Positions 1 through 5,166 of a stretch of DNA of 5,166 nucleotides are shown here, piece by piece. The notes under the pieces were generated by a model. That model saw only the letters and a list, made by a program, of their open reading frames with translations, had not been told where the DNA came from and ran no database searches. Source of the stretch: Clostridiales bacterium (lineage in GTDB: Bacteria > Bacillota > Clostridia > Saccharofermentanales > UBA5734); contig SLMY01000240.1 of assembly GCA_007133255.1 (NCBI GenBank), forward strand, positions 1-5,166, read 5' to 3'. A program made the position numbers and the translations under genes. The stretch's first letter is position 1. Each line of letters begins with the position of its first letter.

Positions 1-252
1 GATCTGAAGGGCAGACAATACCAGTCACATCAGCTGGCTGCCGCGATAGACCAGTGGTTTAGGCGCGGCGGCAGCGAAATTGTCTTTGTTATCGGCGGTT
101 CAAATGGCCTTGACAAGTCTGTACTCGACAGGGCACAGGAAACCTTGTGTTTATCGGAACTGACTTTTACACATCAGATGGCACGTCTGATCTTGCTTGA
201 ACAATGCTATCGCGGATTTCGAATTCTCAGGAATGAACCCTATCACAAATAA
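1..252 (+). CDS. rlmH: RlmH, 23S rRNA (pseudouridine1915-N3)-methyltransferase, C-terminal part (5' truncated)
   Basis: Frame 1 is open from the first base to a TAA at 250-252 and encodes 83 residues, about half of the roughly 159-residue family length; the N-terminal half lies beyond the left edge. RlmH is a small SPOUT-class enzyme that uses S-adenosylmethionine to methylate pseudouridine 1915 in helix 69 of 23S rRNA on the assembled ribosome. The fragment shows the glycine-rich AdoMet loop FVIGGSNGLD (fragment residues 29-38), the segment LSELTFTHQMARLILLEQ (51-68) and the near-invariant C-terminus YRGFRILRNEPYHK (70-83), which together form the trefoil-knot region. In many Bacilli this gene lies close to the walRK/htrA region, but that neighbourhood is not visible here. 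The gene converges on the trp operon with only 19 bp between the two stop codons. Family assignment is firm; the truncation is a window effect, not a defect. Confidence 0.95.
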   Translation, partial: DLKGRQYQSHQLAAAIDQWFRRGGSEIVFVIGGSNGLDKSVLDRAQETLCLSELTFTHQMARLILLEQCYRGFRILRNEPYHK

Positions 253-265
253 CAGTGAATTTCAC

Positions 266-292
266 GCGGACTCATAACGGGTCTTGCTTTTT
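266..292 (+). terminator. Possible weak intrinsic terminator of rlmH
   Basis: Just after the rlmH stop, plus-strand bases 266-273 can pair with 279-287 around the loop ATAAC (274-278). The inner helix GACTC/GGGTC has one G-T wobble, and the outer part has a second wobble and one bulged T. Five Ts follow at 288-292. The element overlaps the 3' end of the convergent trpG. The stem is imperfect and the T run short, so it may be chance. I found no T-tailed hairpin reading out of trpG on the minus strand. Confidence 0.3.
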
Positions 293-865
293 AGCTCGCG
301 CGATCTCAACAAAGCGCTGCAGGATCTGAGAACCTTTATTAGTCAGAATTGATTCCGGATGAAACTGCAGGCCGAAAACAGGCAGAACTTGATGGGAAAG
401 AGCCATCACAAGCCCTTCTTTGTTTTCAGCGGCCACACGCAAAGGATGCGTCAGCGTTTTTCTGTCAACAATCAGTGAATGGTATCTGGCGACTTCAACT
501 GGCTGCTTGAGATCACAGAAAAGCGGGCACGATGAATCTGTGCTGATCTGACTTGTTTTCCCGTGTACAGGCTTGGGCGCTCTTATAATCTCCGCTCCGA
601 ATGCGCAGGCAATTGCCTGATGCCCCAGACAGACGCCCAATAAAGGTGTTGTCTTATATATTTTACGGATCAATTCAACCATCATGCCTGCTGACTGCGG
701 ATAACCCGGTCCAGGTGAAAGAACCACACCACAAGGGTTCAGGCTGATCAGTTCATCAGCCGTGCAGGCATCGTTTCTGACAACTTCTATCTCTTGATCA
801 AAGCATCCCAGCATCTGATAAAGGTTATAGGTAAACGAATCATAATTATCAAGCAGCAGTATCAT
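272..865 (-). CDS. trpG: Anthranilate synthase component II, glutamine amidotransferase subunit TrpG
   Basis: This 197-residue class I glutamine amidotransferase has the usual family length. It hydrolyses glutamine and channels ammonia to TrpE for anthranilate synthesis in the cytoplasm. Visible motifs are DNYDSFTYNL (6-15), the SPGPG oxyanion strand (50-54), GVCLGHQ with nucleophile Cys79 (77-83), HGK (101-103), RYHSL (127-131) and QFHPES with His169 and Glu171 completing the catalytic triad (167-172). The start overlaps the trpE stop as ATGA (862-865); there is no strong Shine-Dalgarno, only AAAGG about 13 nt upstream, so translation probably depends on coupling to trpE. It is the last gene of the operon in this window and converges on rlmH. 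In some Firmicutes one such subunit also serves PabB for folate synthesis; dual use cannot be excluded, but pairing with a clear trpE favours TrpG. Confidence 0.96.
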   Translation of the reverse strand: MILLLDNYDSFTYNLYQMLGCFDQEIEVVRNDACTADELISLNPCGVVLSPGPGYPQSAGMMVELIRKIYKTTPLLGVCLGHQAIACAFGAEIIRAPKPVHGKTSQISTDSSCPLFCDLKQPVEVARYHSLIVDRKTLTHPLRVAAENKEGLVMALSHQVLPVFGLQFHPESILTNKGSQILQRFVEIARAKKQDPL

Positions 866-2394
866 TGATATTGACCAGCCTTTCTAACAGCAGACAGCAA
901 AGCTTTTGCTTTCTGACGGACTTCATCATATTCACTTTCCGGAACTGAATCAGCAACAATGCCAGCGCCAGCCTGAACGTAAATAGATTGATTTTTTATC
1001 ACAGCGGTACGAATCGTAATGCAGGTATCCATTTGCCCGTCAAAACCAAGATAGCCAACCGCGCCTCCATAGGGCCCCCGACGTGTCTTTTCAAGTTCGT
1101 CAATAATTTCCATTGCTCTTATTTTGGGTGCTCCGGATAAAGTGCCTGCTGGCAGAACGGAAGCGAGCACTTTGACAGTACCAATATCATTGGCGAGCTC
1201 TCCTTCAACCAGACTGACCAGGTGCATAACATGCGAATATTTTTCTACAGATCTGTACTTGCTGACTTTTACTGAACCAAACTGGCTGATACGGCCCAGA
1301 TCATTTCTTGAAAGATCAACCAGCATCGCGTGTTCTGCTGCTTCTTTCTCATCTGCCAGTAACTCGGAAGCCAGTTTTTCATCGGCTGCGCTGTCATGTC
1401 CGCGACGCCTTGTTCCGGCTATTGGACATGTTTCTACACGGGTTCCCTGTTTTCTCACCAGCATCTCAGGTGAAGCGCCTGTCAAAACAGCGTCTTCGCA
1501 GCGCAGAAAAAACAGATAGGGAGAAGGGTTTACCGCGCGAAGCGCGCGATAGATTGAAAAAGGCTCATCATGACAGTCCATCCGGTAACGGCGTGATAAA
1601 ACAACCTGAAAAATATCTCCAGCATAAATATATTCCTTTGCTTTGAGTACCTGGCTGATATACTCGGATTTATCCTGTTGATCATATTCTGTTGTTTCAG
1701 CCATCTGCTGCTCTGCCGCTGAAGTTTTAAAAACCGGGTGTGTTTTATTATTAACTTGCGATAACTTTTTCTCTGGCTGATACTCAAGACGGGTGAAGAG
1801 TAAGTGAGCCAGATTGTTCAGATCATCGACTGCTTTCTCGTATGTTTCTTTTATATCATCAGATACGATGACATTGATTAAAACAGTTGCCTCATTTTTT
1901 AAATGATCAAACAGCACAACTTGCTGCGGTGCCATCAAGGCGCAATCAGGCAGCATAAGTTCATCCTGATTCTGATCAGGCAGTTTCTCAACATACCTTA
2001 TAAAATCATACGCGAAATAACCAGTCAGCGCGCATCGATAAGGCAGGTGAGTGTCCTGGCGCGGCATGGTATAAGTATCAAGCAGCTTCTGCAGCTCCTT
2101 TAATGGATCTTTACTGACAAACGACTTCACTTGATCGCCAACAGCAATTCGTATTTTGCTTTGATTCAAAGTAAAACTCATTAAGCGGGATCTTCCCATT
2201 ATGGAGTATCGGGCCCAGTGTTCACCGCCAAGAACACTTTCGAGCAGGAACGCGCTTTCATGATCATCAAATAACTGAAACAGGCTGATTGGCGTAACCA
2301 GATCGGCTGATAACCTGCAAGAGACAGAAAGCAGTTTGTGTTTTTCTGCCTGGTTCAAGAATGTTTCAAGATCGGGAACGATATGAATCTGCAT
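862..2394 (-). CDS. trpE: Anthranilate synthase component I, TrpE
   Basis: A 510-residue chorismate-utilising enzyme, normal in length, that converts chorismate plus ammonia supplied by TrpG to anthranilate and pyruvate, the committed step to tryptophan. The N-terminal domain carries LLES (50-53) and ARYS (61-64); the LLES region is the known tryptophan feedback site in this family, so allosteric inhibition is probably retained. The chorismate-binding domain shows NPSPYLFFL (289-297), GASPEMLV (306-313), PIAGTRRRG (324-332), a DEKE...LVDLSRNDLGR block (348-368), PAGTLSGAPK (415-424), RRGPYGGAVGY (438-448) and GAGIVADS (476-483). LLES and PAGTLSGAPK support TrpE over the paralogue PabB. A segment of weak conservation rich in polar residues (about 203-243) links the two halves. 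The ATG is chosen for its strong AAGGAGG at 2401-2407, six bases upstream. The stop overlaps trpG. The gene follows trpF after 61 nt, unlike the other junctions. Confidence 0.97.
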   Translation of the reverse strand: MQIHIVPDLETFLNQAEKHKLLSVSCRLSADLVTPISLFQLFDDHESAFLLESVLGGEHWARYSIMGRSRLMSFTLNQSKIRIAVGDQVKSFVSKDPLKELQKLLDTYTMPRQDTHLPYRCALTGYFAYDFIRYVEKLPDQNQDELMLPDCALMAPQQVVLFDHLKNEATVLINVIVSDDIKETYEKAVDDLNNLAHLLFTRLEYQPEKKLSQVNNKTHPVFKTSAAEQQMAETTEYDQQDKSEYISQVLKAKEYIYAGDIFQVVLSRRYRMDCHDEPFSIYRALRAVNPSPYLFFLRCEDAVLTGASPEMLVRKQGTRVETCPIAGTRRRGHDSAADEKLASELLADEKEAAEHAMLVDLSRNDLGRISQFGSVKVSKYRSVEKYSHVMHLVSLVEGELANDIGTVKVLASVLPAGTLSGAPKIRAMEIIDELEKTRRGPYGGAVGYLGFDGQMDTCITIRTAVIKNQSIYVQAGAGIVADSVPESEYDEVRQKAKALLSAVRKAGQYQ

Positions 2395-2455
2395 AGTGGA
2401 CCTCCTTGAGTCGCTGCTGGTTTTCTGTTCAGTGTCTGTTTCACATGCAGGTTTT
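2395..2455 (-). other. 61-nt trpF-trpE spacer, only non-overlapping gene junction in the operon
   Basis: Between the trpF stop (2458-2456) and the trpE start, the minus strand holds an A-rich stretch followed by the trpE Shine-Dalgarno. I found no terminator, no clear promoter and no credible coding remnant; translating the spacer does not give a TrpB-like N-terminus. In typical trp operons the gene after trpF is trpB, so this is where trpBA would be expected. Reading it as a rearrangement joint is inference. Confidence 0.5.
2401..2407 (-). promoter_or_regulatory. Strong ribosome binding site of trpE
   Basis: The minus strand reads AAGGAGG here, six bases before the trpE ATG at 2394-2392. 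It is a near-perfect match to the anti-Shine-Dalgarno and fixes the trpE start. This site makes trpE independently translatable, in contrast to the ATGA-coupled genes around it. Confidence 0.85.
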
Positions 2456-3145
2456 TTAGGCTTCCTGCCGGCTGATCTGCTTAACCCGACCGCAAAACTC
2501 AGCAGTCAGACATTTGTCTTTACTTCCATTTTTTTCAACGCCGCTGCTGCAGTCAACAACATCAGGCTGAAGGCTGTTTATTGCCTCTTTCACGTTGTTC
2601 ACGTCAAGCCCGCCGGCAGCGATCATTAATCCTGGCAGTTTGAATTGATCATACAAAGACCTGAATCCGTGCCAGCTGAAGGTCTCACCTGTTCCGCCCG
2701 ATGAATGACCAGCAGATGAATCAAAAAGCAACCCATCTGGCGCACTGGGACATTCAGTAATCTCATTTAGCTGATTGATAACTGAAAGGTCTCTGAGCGT
2801 TGCAGTCACGTCCGACGGAACCTGAACGCATTGCCATATGCGGACTGCAGGTGGCAGTTGGTGCCTGAGCTGATGAATACGCTGCTTGTCTGGCTTTGTG
2901 TGAAGCTGCACAACCGAAAAACCGATTAATGCCTGCTCGCGAATAATCTGGGAAACAGGCTCATTCCGATACACCGCCACAGATTGTATCCCGCGGTTCA
3001 GCATCAAGATAAGTTTGCCGGCTTCATCTATACTGATCTGACGACGACTGGCTGTCATGATAAAACCAGCGAAGTCTGCACCTGCTTGTTCAACAACCTG
3101 AATATCATGCCTGTTCCTTAGCCCGCAGATCTTAACTTTAGTCAT
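2456..3145 (-). CDS. trpF: Phosphoribosylanthranilate isomerase TrpF
   Basis: A 229-residue (beta/alpha)8 enzyme, somewhat longer than the roughly 200-210 residues common in the family. It performs the Amadori rearrangement of phosphoribosylanthranilate to CdRP. The general base Cys7 lies in KICGLRN (5-11). The general acid is probably Asp142 in LLFDSS (139-144). Phosphate-binding elements are GGTG (150-153), AAGGL (176-180) and the end of the barrel DCSSGVE...SKD (198-210). SRR (33-35) matches the conserved SxR loop. Deviations from the usual consensus are QLHT instead of QLHG (80-83) and FSW instead of FDW (156-158); the extra length seems to fall around 110-150. The ATG overlaps the trpC stop by ATGA and has AAAGGAG at 3156-3162, ten bases upstream. 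It contains two of the operon's three Trp residues (104 and 158). All catalytic residues are present, so it is expected to be active. Confidence 0.94.
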   Translation of the reverse strand: MTKVKICGLRNRHDIQVVEQAGADFAGFIMTASRRQISIDEAGKLILMLNRGIQSVAVYRNEPVSQIIREQALIGFSVVQLHTKPDKQRIHQLRHQLPPAVRIWQCVQVPSDVTATLRDLSVINQLNEITECPSAPDGLLFDSSAGHSSGGTGETFSWHGFRSLYDQFKLPGLMIAAGGLDVNNVKEAINSLQPDVVDCSSGVEKNGSKDKCLTAEFCGRVKQISRQEA

Positions 3146-3999
3146 CTTGGCAGATCTCCTTTCAGTTCCTGTACACGCCGTGTAATGGCTGGTAAAGAAG
3201 GGTCTGTCCGCATCAATGACTCACCGACAAGGGCTGCTCTGGCTCCAGCACGGTAAACTCTGGCCATATCAGCGGCCGTTTTAATACCGCTTTCAGACAC
3301 AATCATTTTGTCTGAGGGAATGAGGCCGGCAAGCCTTTCGGTTACGCTCAGATCGACATGAAAGGTATTTAGATCGCGATTATTAATTCCAATCAGATCA
3401 GCATCGGCCGCAAGTGCCCGCATCAGTTCATTTAAATTATGAATCTCAACCAGCGCGTCCAGCGACAGCTGCCTTGCTAACTGAATCATTTGCTTTAACA
3501 ACGCGTCGTCAAGGACAGCACAGATCAGCAACACCGCTGACGCTCCCAGTAATCTGGATTCGTAGATCTGTGAAAGATCAACGATGAAATCTTTTCTTAA
3601 AACAGGCAGGGTGGTGCTGGCCGCGACCTGGCGTACATGATCAGCATGGCCCAGAAAAAAATCTTCTTCACTTAAAACCGATATTGCGGAAAGCCCGGCC
3701 ATCTCATAATAAGAGGCTTGCTTTACCGGGTCGAATTGAGCCTGAATCAGTCCTAAAGAGGGTGACGCTTTTTTAATTTCGCCAATCAGCGCGATGTGTT
3801 TTGCGCGCTGCAAGGCGTTTTTAAAATTCAACGGTTTGTTTCTTAAGGCTGATATTTTCTTTTCAAGCACCTTTACCGGCGGCAGCGGGAAACGCTCAAG
3901 TCGTTCCTTCTTTTTGAGTATGATCGGCTTTAGATAAGACTCACTCAAAAGCTGCGGCTTAGTATGTTTGTTATTTAGGGTACTATTCAAGGACATCAT
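3142..3999 (-). CDS. trpC: Indole-3-glycerol phosphate synthase TrpC
   Basis: A 285-residue barrel enzyme that decarboxylates and cyclises CdRP to indole-3-glycerol phosphate. Motifs are IGEIKKASPSLGLI (72-85, with catalytic Glu74 and Lys76), LRKDFI (134-139, Lys136 the likely general acid), LVEIHN (183-188, Glu185), GINNRDL (204-210, Asn206 and Arg208) and VSESGI (234-239, Glu236 and Ser237). The usual family N-terminus, a lysine-rich helix before the barrel, corresponds to about residues 22-50, so the protein has around 20 extra N-terminal residues. The upstream start is preferred because its ATG (3999-3997) overlaps the trpD stop as ATGA; a second ATG follows at once, and a TTG at residue 18 is a weaker alternative with no clear ribosome binding site. 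The Shine-Dalgarno for the ATG is also weak, consistent with coupling to trpD. The stop overlaps trpF. Confidence 0.96.
   Translation of the reverse strand: MMSLNSTLNNKHTKPQLLSESYLKPIILKKKERLERFPLPPVKVLEKKISALRNKPLNFKNALQRAKHIALIGEIKKASPSLGLIQAQFDPVKQASYYEMAGLSAISVLSEEDFFLGHADHVRQVAASTTLPVLRKDFIVDLSQIYESRLLGASAVLLICAVLDDALLKQMIQLARQLSLDALVEIHNLNELMRALAADADLIGINNRDLNTFHVDLSVTERLAGLIPSDKMIVSESGIKTAADMARVYRAGARAALVGESLMRTDPSLPAITRRVQELKGDLPR
3156..3162 (-). promoter_or_regulatory. Ribosome binding site of trpF inside trpC
   Basis: AAAGGAG on the minus strand lies within the last codons of trpC, ten bases before the trpF ATG. It supports the trpF start that overlaps the trpC stop. Confidence 0.75.
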
Positions 4000-5039
4000 A
4001 GGCCCACACCTGCTTTCTGCTGGTTTTCAGATTTCTGATGCTTCTGGCGAATTGTTCGAAGAAAGGCAGCTGCTTTGCCGCTGCTGATTGTTTCCAGAGC
4101 TATGGCGCAGCCTTCTTCTATTGATTTAGCTATATCAGCAAGATAAAGCGCCGCGCCAGCGTTGAGCGCTATTACATCTCGTGCGGGACCGGGCTTTCCG
4201 TTAAAAATGGTCTCAATCAGATACGCGTTCTCTTCAGGAGATCCACCCTTAAGATCCTTGAGTGAGCAACGCCTGAACCCGAAATCTTCGGGTTGTATCC
4301 TATAGGATCGTTTTTCCCCATGATGAATTTCAATAACAGCGGTTGGCGCGGCCAGGCTGATTTCATCTGTCTGATCAAGACTGTTAACAACCATGGCTCT
4401 TTTTACACCAATTGCTGATAAAGCCTGGGCCATATCGTCACAAAGACTGGCTGAACAGACGCCCAGAAGCATCGCCTCAACAGCAGACGGATTTGCCAGC
4501 GGCCCCAGTAAATTGAATAAAGTTCTGATCCCCAGTGCCTTGCGGACAGGAGCCGCATGCTTCATAGCGGGATGATAAAGGGGAGCATACAGAAAGACAA
4601 AATGATATTTCTCAAGACAATGACAAGCGGATGCCGTGTCAATCTGAATATCCAGACCCAGCTTCTCGAAAACATCCGCGCTGCCGCTTCTGCTGGAAAC
4701 AGATCGATTGCCATGTTTAGCAACATAGGCACCAGCTGCCGCGGCGACCATCGCTGAAGCGGATGAAATATTGAATGTACCGCTTTGATCACCGCCGGTT
4801 CCGACAATATCTATACTGTTTGTTACTTTGGGACTGATCTGAACCGCATGAGATCTCAGCGCCTTTACCCCACCGCTGATTTCTGCTGCCGTTTCTCCTT
4901 TGACACGTAAGCCAGTCAGAAAAGCAGCGATTTGCACGTCCGATGCCGATCCGCAGATCACATCATTAATCGCTTCTTGCGCCTGCTTTTCCGTCAGATT
5001 ATGGTGATAACTGATAAGATTAATCGCTTCCTTTATCAT
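3996..5039 (-). CDS. trpD: Anthranilate phosphoribosyltransferase TrpD
   Basis: A 347-residue enzyme of normal length that transfers phosphoribose from PRPP to anthranilate. The N-terminal helical domain contains the dimer-interface and linker region (about 1-70). The PRPP-binding loop is DIVGTGGDQSGTFNIS (77-92); a Gln at 85 replaces the more usual Gly after GTGGD. It is followed by KHGNRSVSSRSGSADV (108-123), HPAMKHAAPVRKALGIRT (156-173, with the anthranilate-contacting Arg172 position), FNLLGPLANP (175-184) and the metal-binding Asp225-Glu226 in TDEISL. The ATG has AAAGGAG six bases upstream (5046-5052). It is the first gene after the T-box leader, a position more often held by trpE. The stop overlaps the trpC start by ATGA. 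The last ~15 residues are polar and probably disordered. The protein has no tryptophan. Confidence 0.97.
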   Translation of the reverse strand: MIKEAINLISYHHNLTEKQAQEAINDVICGSASDVQIAAFLTGLRVKGETAAEISGGVKALRSHAVQISPKVTNSIDIVGTGGDQSGTFNISSASAMVAAAAGAYVAKHGNRSVSSRSGSADVFEKLGLDIQIDTASACHCLEKYHFVFLYAPLYHPAMKHAAPVRKALGIRTLFNLLGPLANPSAVEAMLLGVCSASLCDDMAQALSAIGVKRAMVVNSLDQTDEISLAAPTAVIEIHHGEKRSYRIQPEDFGFRRCSLKDLKGGSPEENAYLIETIFNGKPGPARDVIALNAGAALYLADIAKSIEEGCAIALETISSGKAAAFLRTIRQKHQKSENQQKAGVGL

Positions 5040-5045
5040 TTTGTT

Positions 5046-5052
5046 CTCCTTT
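5046..5052 (-). promoter_or_regulatory. Ribosome binding site of trpD
   Basis: AAAGGAG on the minus strand, six bases before the trpD ATG (5039-5037). It fixes the start of the first structural gene. The site lies downstream of the leader terminator, so it is only transcribed on readthrough. Confidence 0.85.
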
Positions 5053-5058
5053 CACTTA

Positions 5059-5079
5059 CAGGGTCATTAACCTGACCTG
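5059..5079 (-). other. Extra hairpin between leader terminator and trpD ribosome binding site
   Basis: Plus-strand bases 5059-5066 and 5073-5079 are inverted repeats (CAGGGTCA and TGACCTG, one bulged base), with a six-base loop TTAACC. On the transcript this gives a seven-pair stem ending six bases before the AAAGGAG of trpD. It has no U run, so it is not a terminator. It may be a 5' mRNA-stabilising element or chance. Confidence 0.4.
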
Positions 5080-5090
5080 CCGTTTTCCGG

Positions 5091-5129
5091 GAAAACAAAA
5101 AATGCCTGTCCCGGAAAGGGACAAGCATT
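5091..5129 (-). terminator. Rho-independent attenuator terminator of the trp T-box leader
   Basis: On the minus strand, AATGCTTGTCCC (5129-5118) pairs with GGGACAGGCATT (5112-5101) as a 12-bp stem with one G-U wobble and a five-base loop TTTCC. The stem runs into a T-rich tract (six Ts, a G, then four Ts). It lies 51 nt or more before the trpD start, between the T-box and the ribosome binding site, so it is an attenuator rather than the end of a gene. Its 5' arm is shared with the antiterminator. Confidence 0.93.
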
Positions 5130-5166
5130 GATAAACACCTGCGGTACCACCCAAATTGGTAAATAA
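5091..5166 (-). promoter_or_regulatory. T-box riboswitch (3' part): antiterminator and terminator of the trp operon
   Basis: The minus strand contains the T-box core TGGGTGGTACCGC (5153-5141), a signature of tRNA-sensing leaders in Firmicutes. An antiterminator can be drawn directly: GGG (5152-5150) pairs with CCC (5120-5118), the seven-base bulge TGGTACC (5149-5143) stays open for the tRNA acceptor end, and GCAGG (5142-5138) pairs with CTTGT (5125-5121), using two wobbles. The 3' arm is also the 5' arm of the terminator, so the two structures exclude each other. Uncharged tRNA should stabilise the antiterminator and permit transcription of trpDCFEG. Stem I, the specifier loop and the promoter are beyond the right edge, so the cognate tRNA is inferred as tRNA-Trp from the genes only. 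The bulge UGGU fits best with a tRNA that has A73. Confidence 0.93.

Noticed and set aside
1124..1646. Two overlapping plus-strand open frames (131 and 112 residues) opposite trpE
   Set aside because: They lie antisense to the most conserved part of trpE, have compositionally biased translations without a recognisable domain, and lack upstream ribosome binding sites; they are shadows of the real gene.
1530..1787. Minus-strand 85-residue frame inside trpE
   Set aside because: It is another frame of trpE, whose own translation is conserved and unbroken here, so it is not a frameshift or separate gene.
862..2394. Alternative identity of the E/G pair as pabB/pabA (folate pathway)
   Set aside because: The large subunit has LLES and PAGTLSGAPK, which fit TrpE, and the pair sits in an operon with trpDCF under a T-box.
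2395..2455. Possible trpB remnant in the trpF-trpE spacer
   Set aside because: The three minus-strand frames were read by eye and none gives the TrpB N-terminal pattern (glycine and phenylalanine rich, FVPE-like). The segment is too short to support a pseudogene call.
1903..2629. Plus-strand frames of 66 and 77 residues opposite trpE and trpF
   Set aside because: They have no recognisable family and run across the trpF-trpE spacer and antisense to conserved genes. A start at the trpE ribosome binding site edge is coincidental.
4393..4807. Three short frames (60, 66 and 81 residues) overlapping trpD on both strands
   Set aside because: All fall within the conserved catalytic core of trpD in other frames; no motif or translation signal supports them.
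5056..5067. Three-codon leader peptide (ATG ACC CTG TAA) before trpD
   Set aside because: It has no Trp codons and no convincing ribosome binding site, and the T-box already explains attenuation, so a peptide-based attenuator is not supported.
5083..5095. Perfect palindrome TTTTCCGGGAAAA as a second terminator or operator
   Set aside because: It has a one-base centre, so it cannot form a normal hairpin without losing most pairs, and it overlaps the T-tract of the real terminator.

Overview
The window holds one side of a tryptophan-biosynthesis operon on the minus strand and the 3' end of a convergent housekeeping gene on the plus strand. Base composition is moderate. The T-box leader, the strong AAAGGAG/AAGGAGG ribosome binding sites and the RlmH tail all point to a low- to mid-GC Firmicute, most likely a member of Bacilli. 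I cannot name the genus from sequence alone.

Layout, left to right. Positions 1-252 (+) are the C-terminal half of rlmH, the 23S rRNA pseudouridine-1915 methyltransferase. A 19-bp convergent gap follows. The minus strand then carries, in transcription order from right to left: a T-box riboswitch whose 5' part lies outside the window (antiterminator and terminator at about 5091-5157), trpD (5039-3996), trpC (3999-3142), trpF (3145-2456), a 61-nt spacer, trpE (2394-862) and trpG (865-272). The D/C, C/F and E/G junctions are each 4-nt ATGA overlaps, which suggests translational coupling. Only F/E is separated.

Function. TrpE and TrpG together make anthranilate from chorismate and glutamine. TrpD adds phosphoribose, TrpF isomerises the product and TrpC closes the indole ring, giving indole-3-glycerol phosphate. 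The tryptophan synthase genes trpB and trpA are absent from the operon within this window, and trpEG sits at the 3' end instead of the usual 5' end. All five proteins keep their key catalytic motifs and look functional. TrpE keeps the LLES motif linked to feedback inhibition by tryptophan. Expression is probably controlled by premature termination, relieved when an uncharged tRNA (presumably tRNA-Trp) binds the T-box. The specifier loop that would prove the tRNA identity is outside the window.

The most notable points are the reordered operon without trpBA, the single uncoupled junction at trpF/trpE that may mark a rearrangement, the T-box UGGU bulge (which does not Watson-Crick match the usual G73 of bacterial tRNA-Trp), and the near absence of tryptophan from the encoded enzymes. 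I see no convincing sign of a wholly new system: no mobile element, CRISPR array or unknown gene is present.
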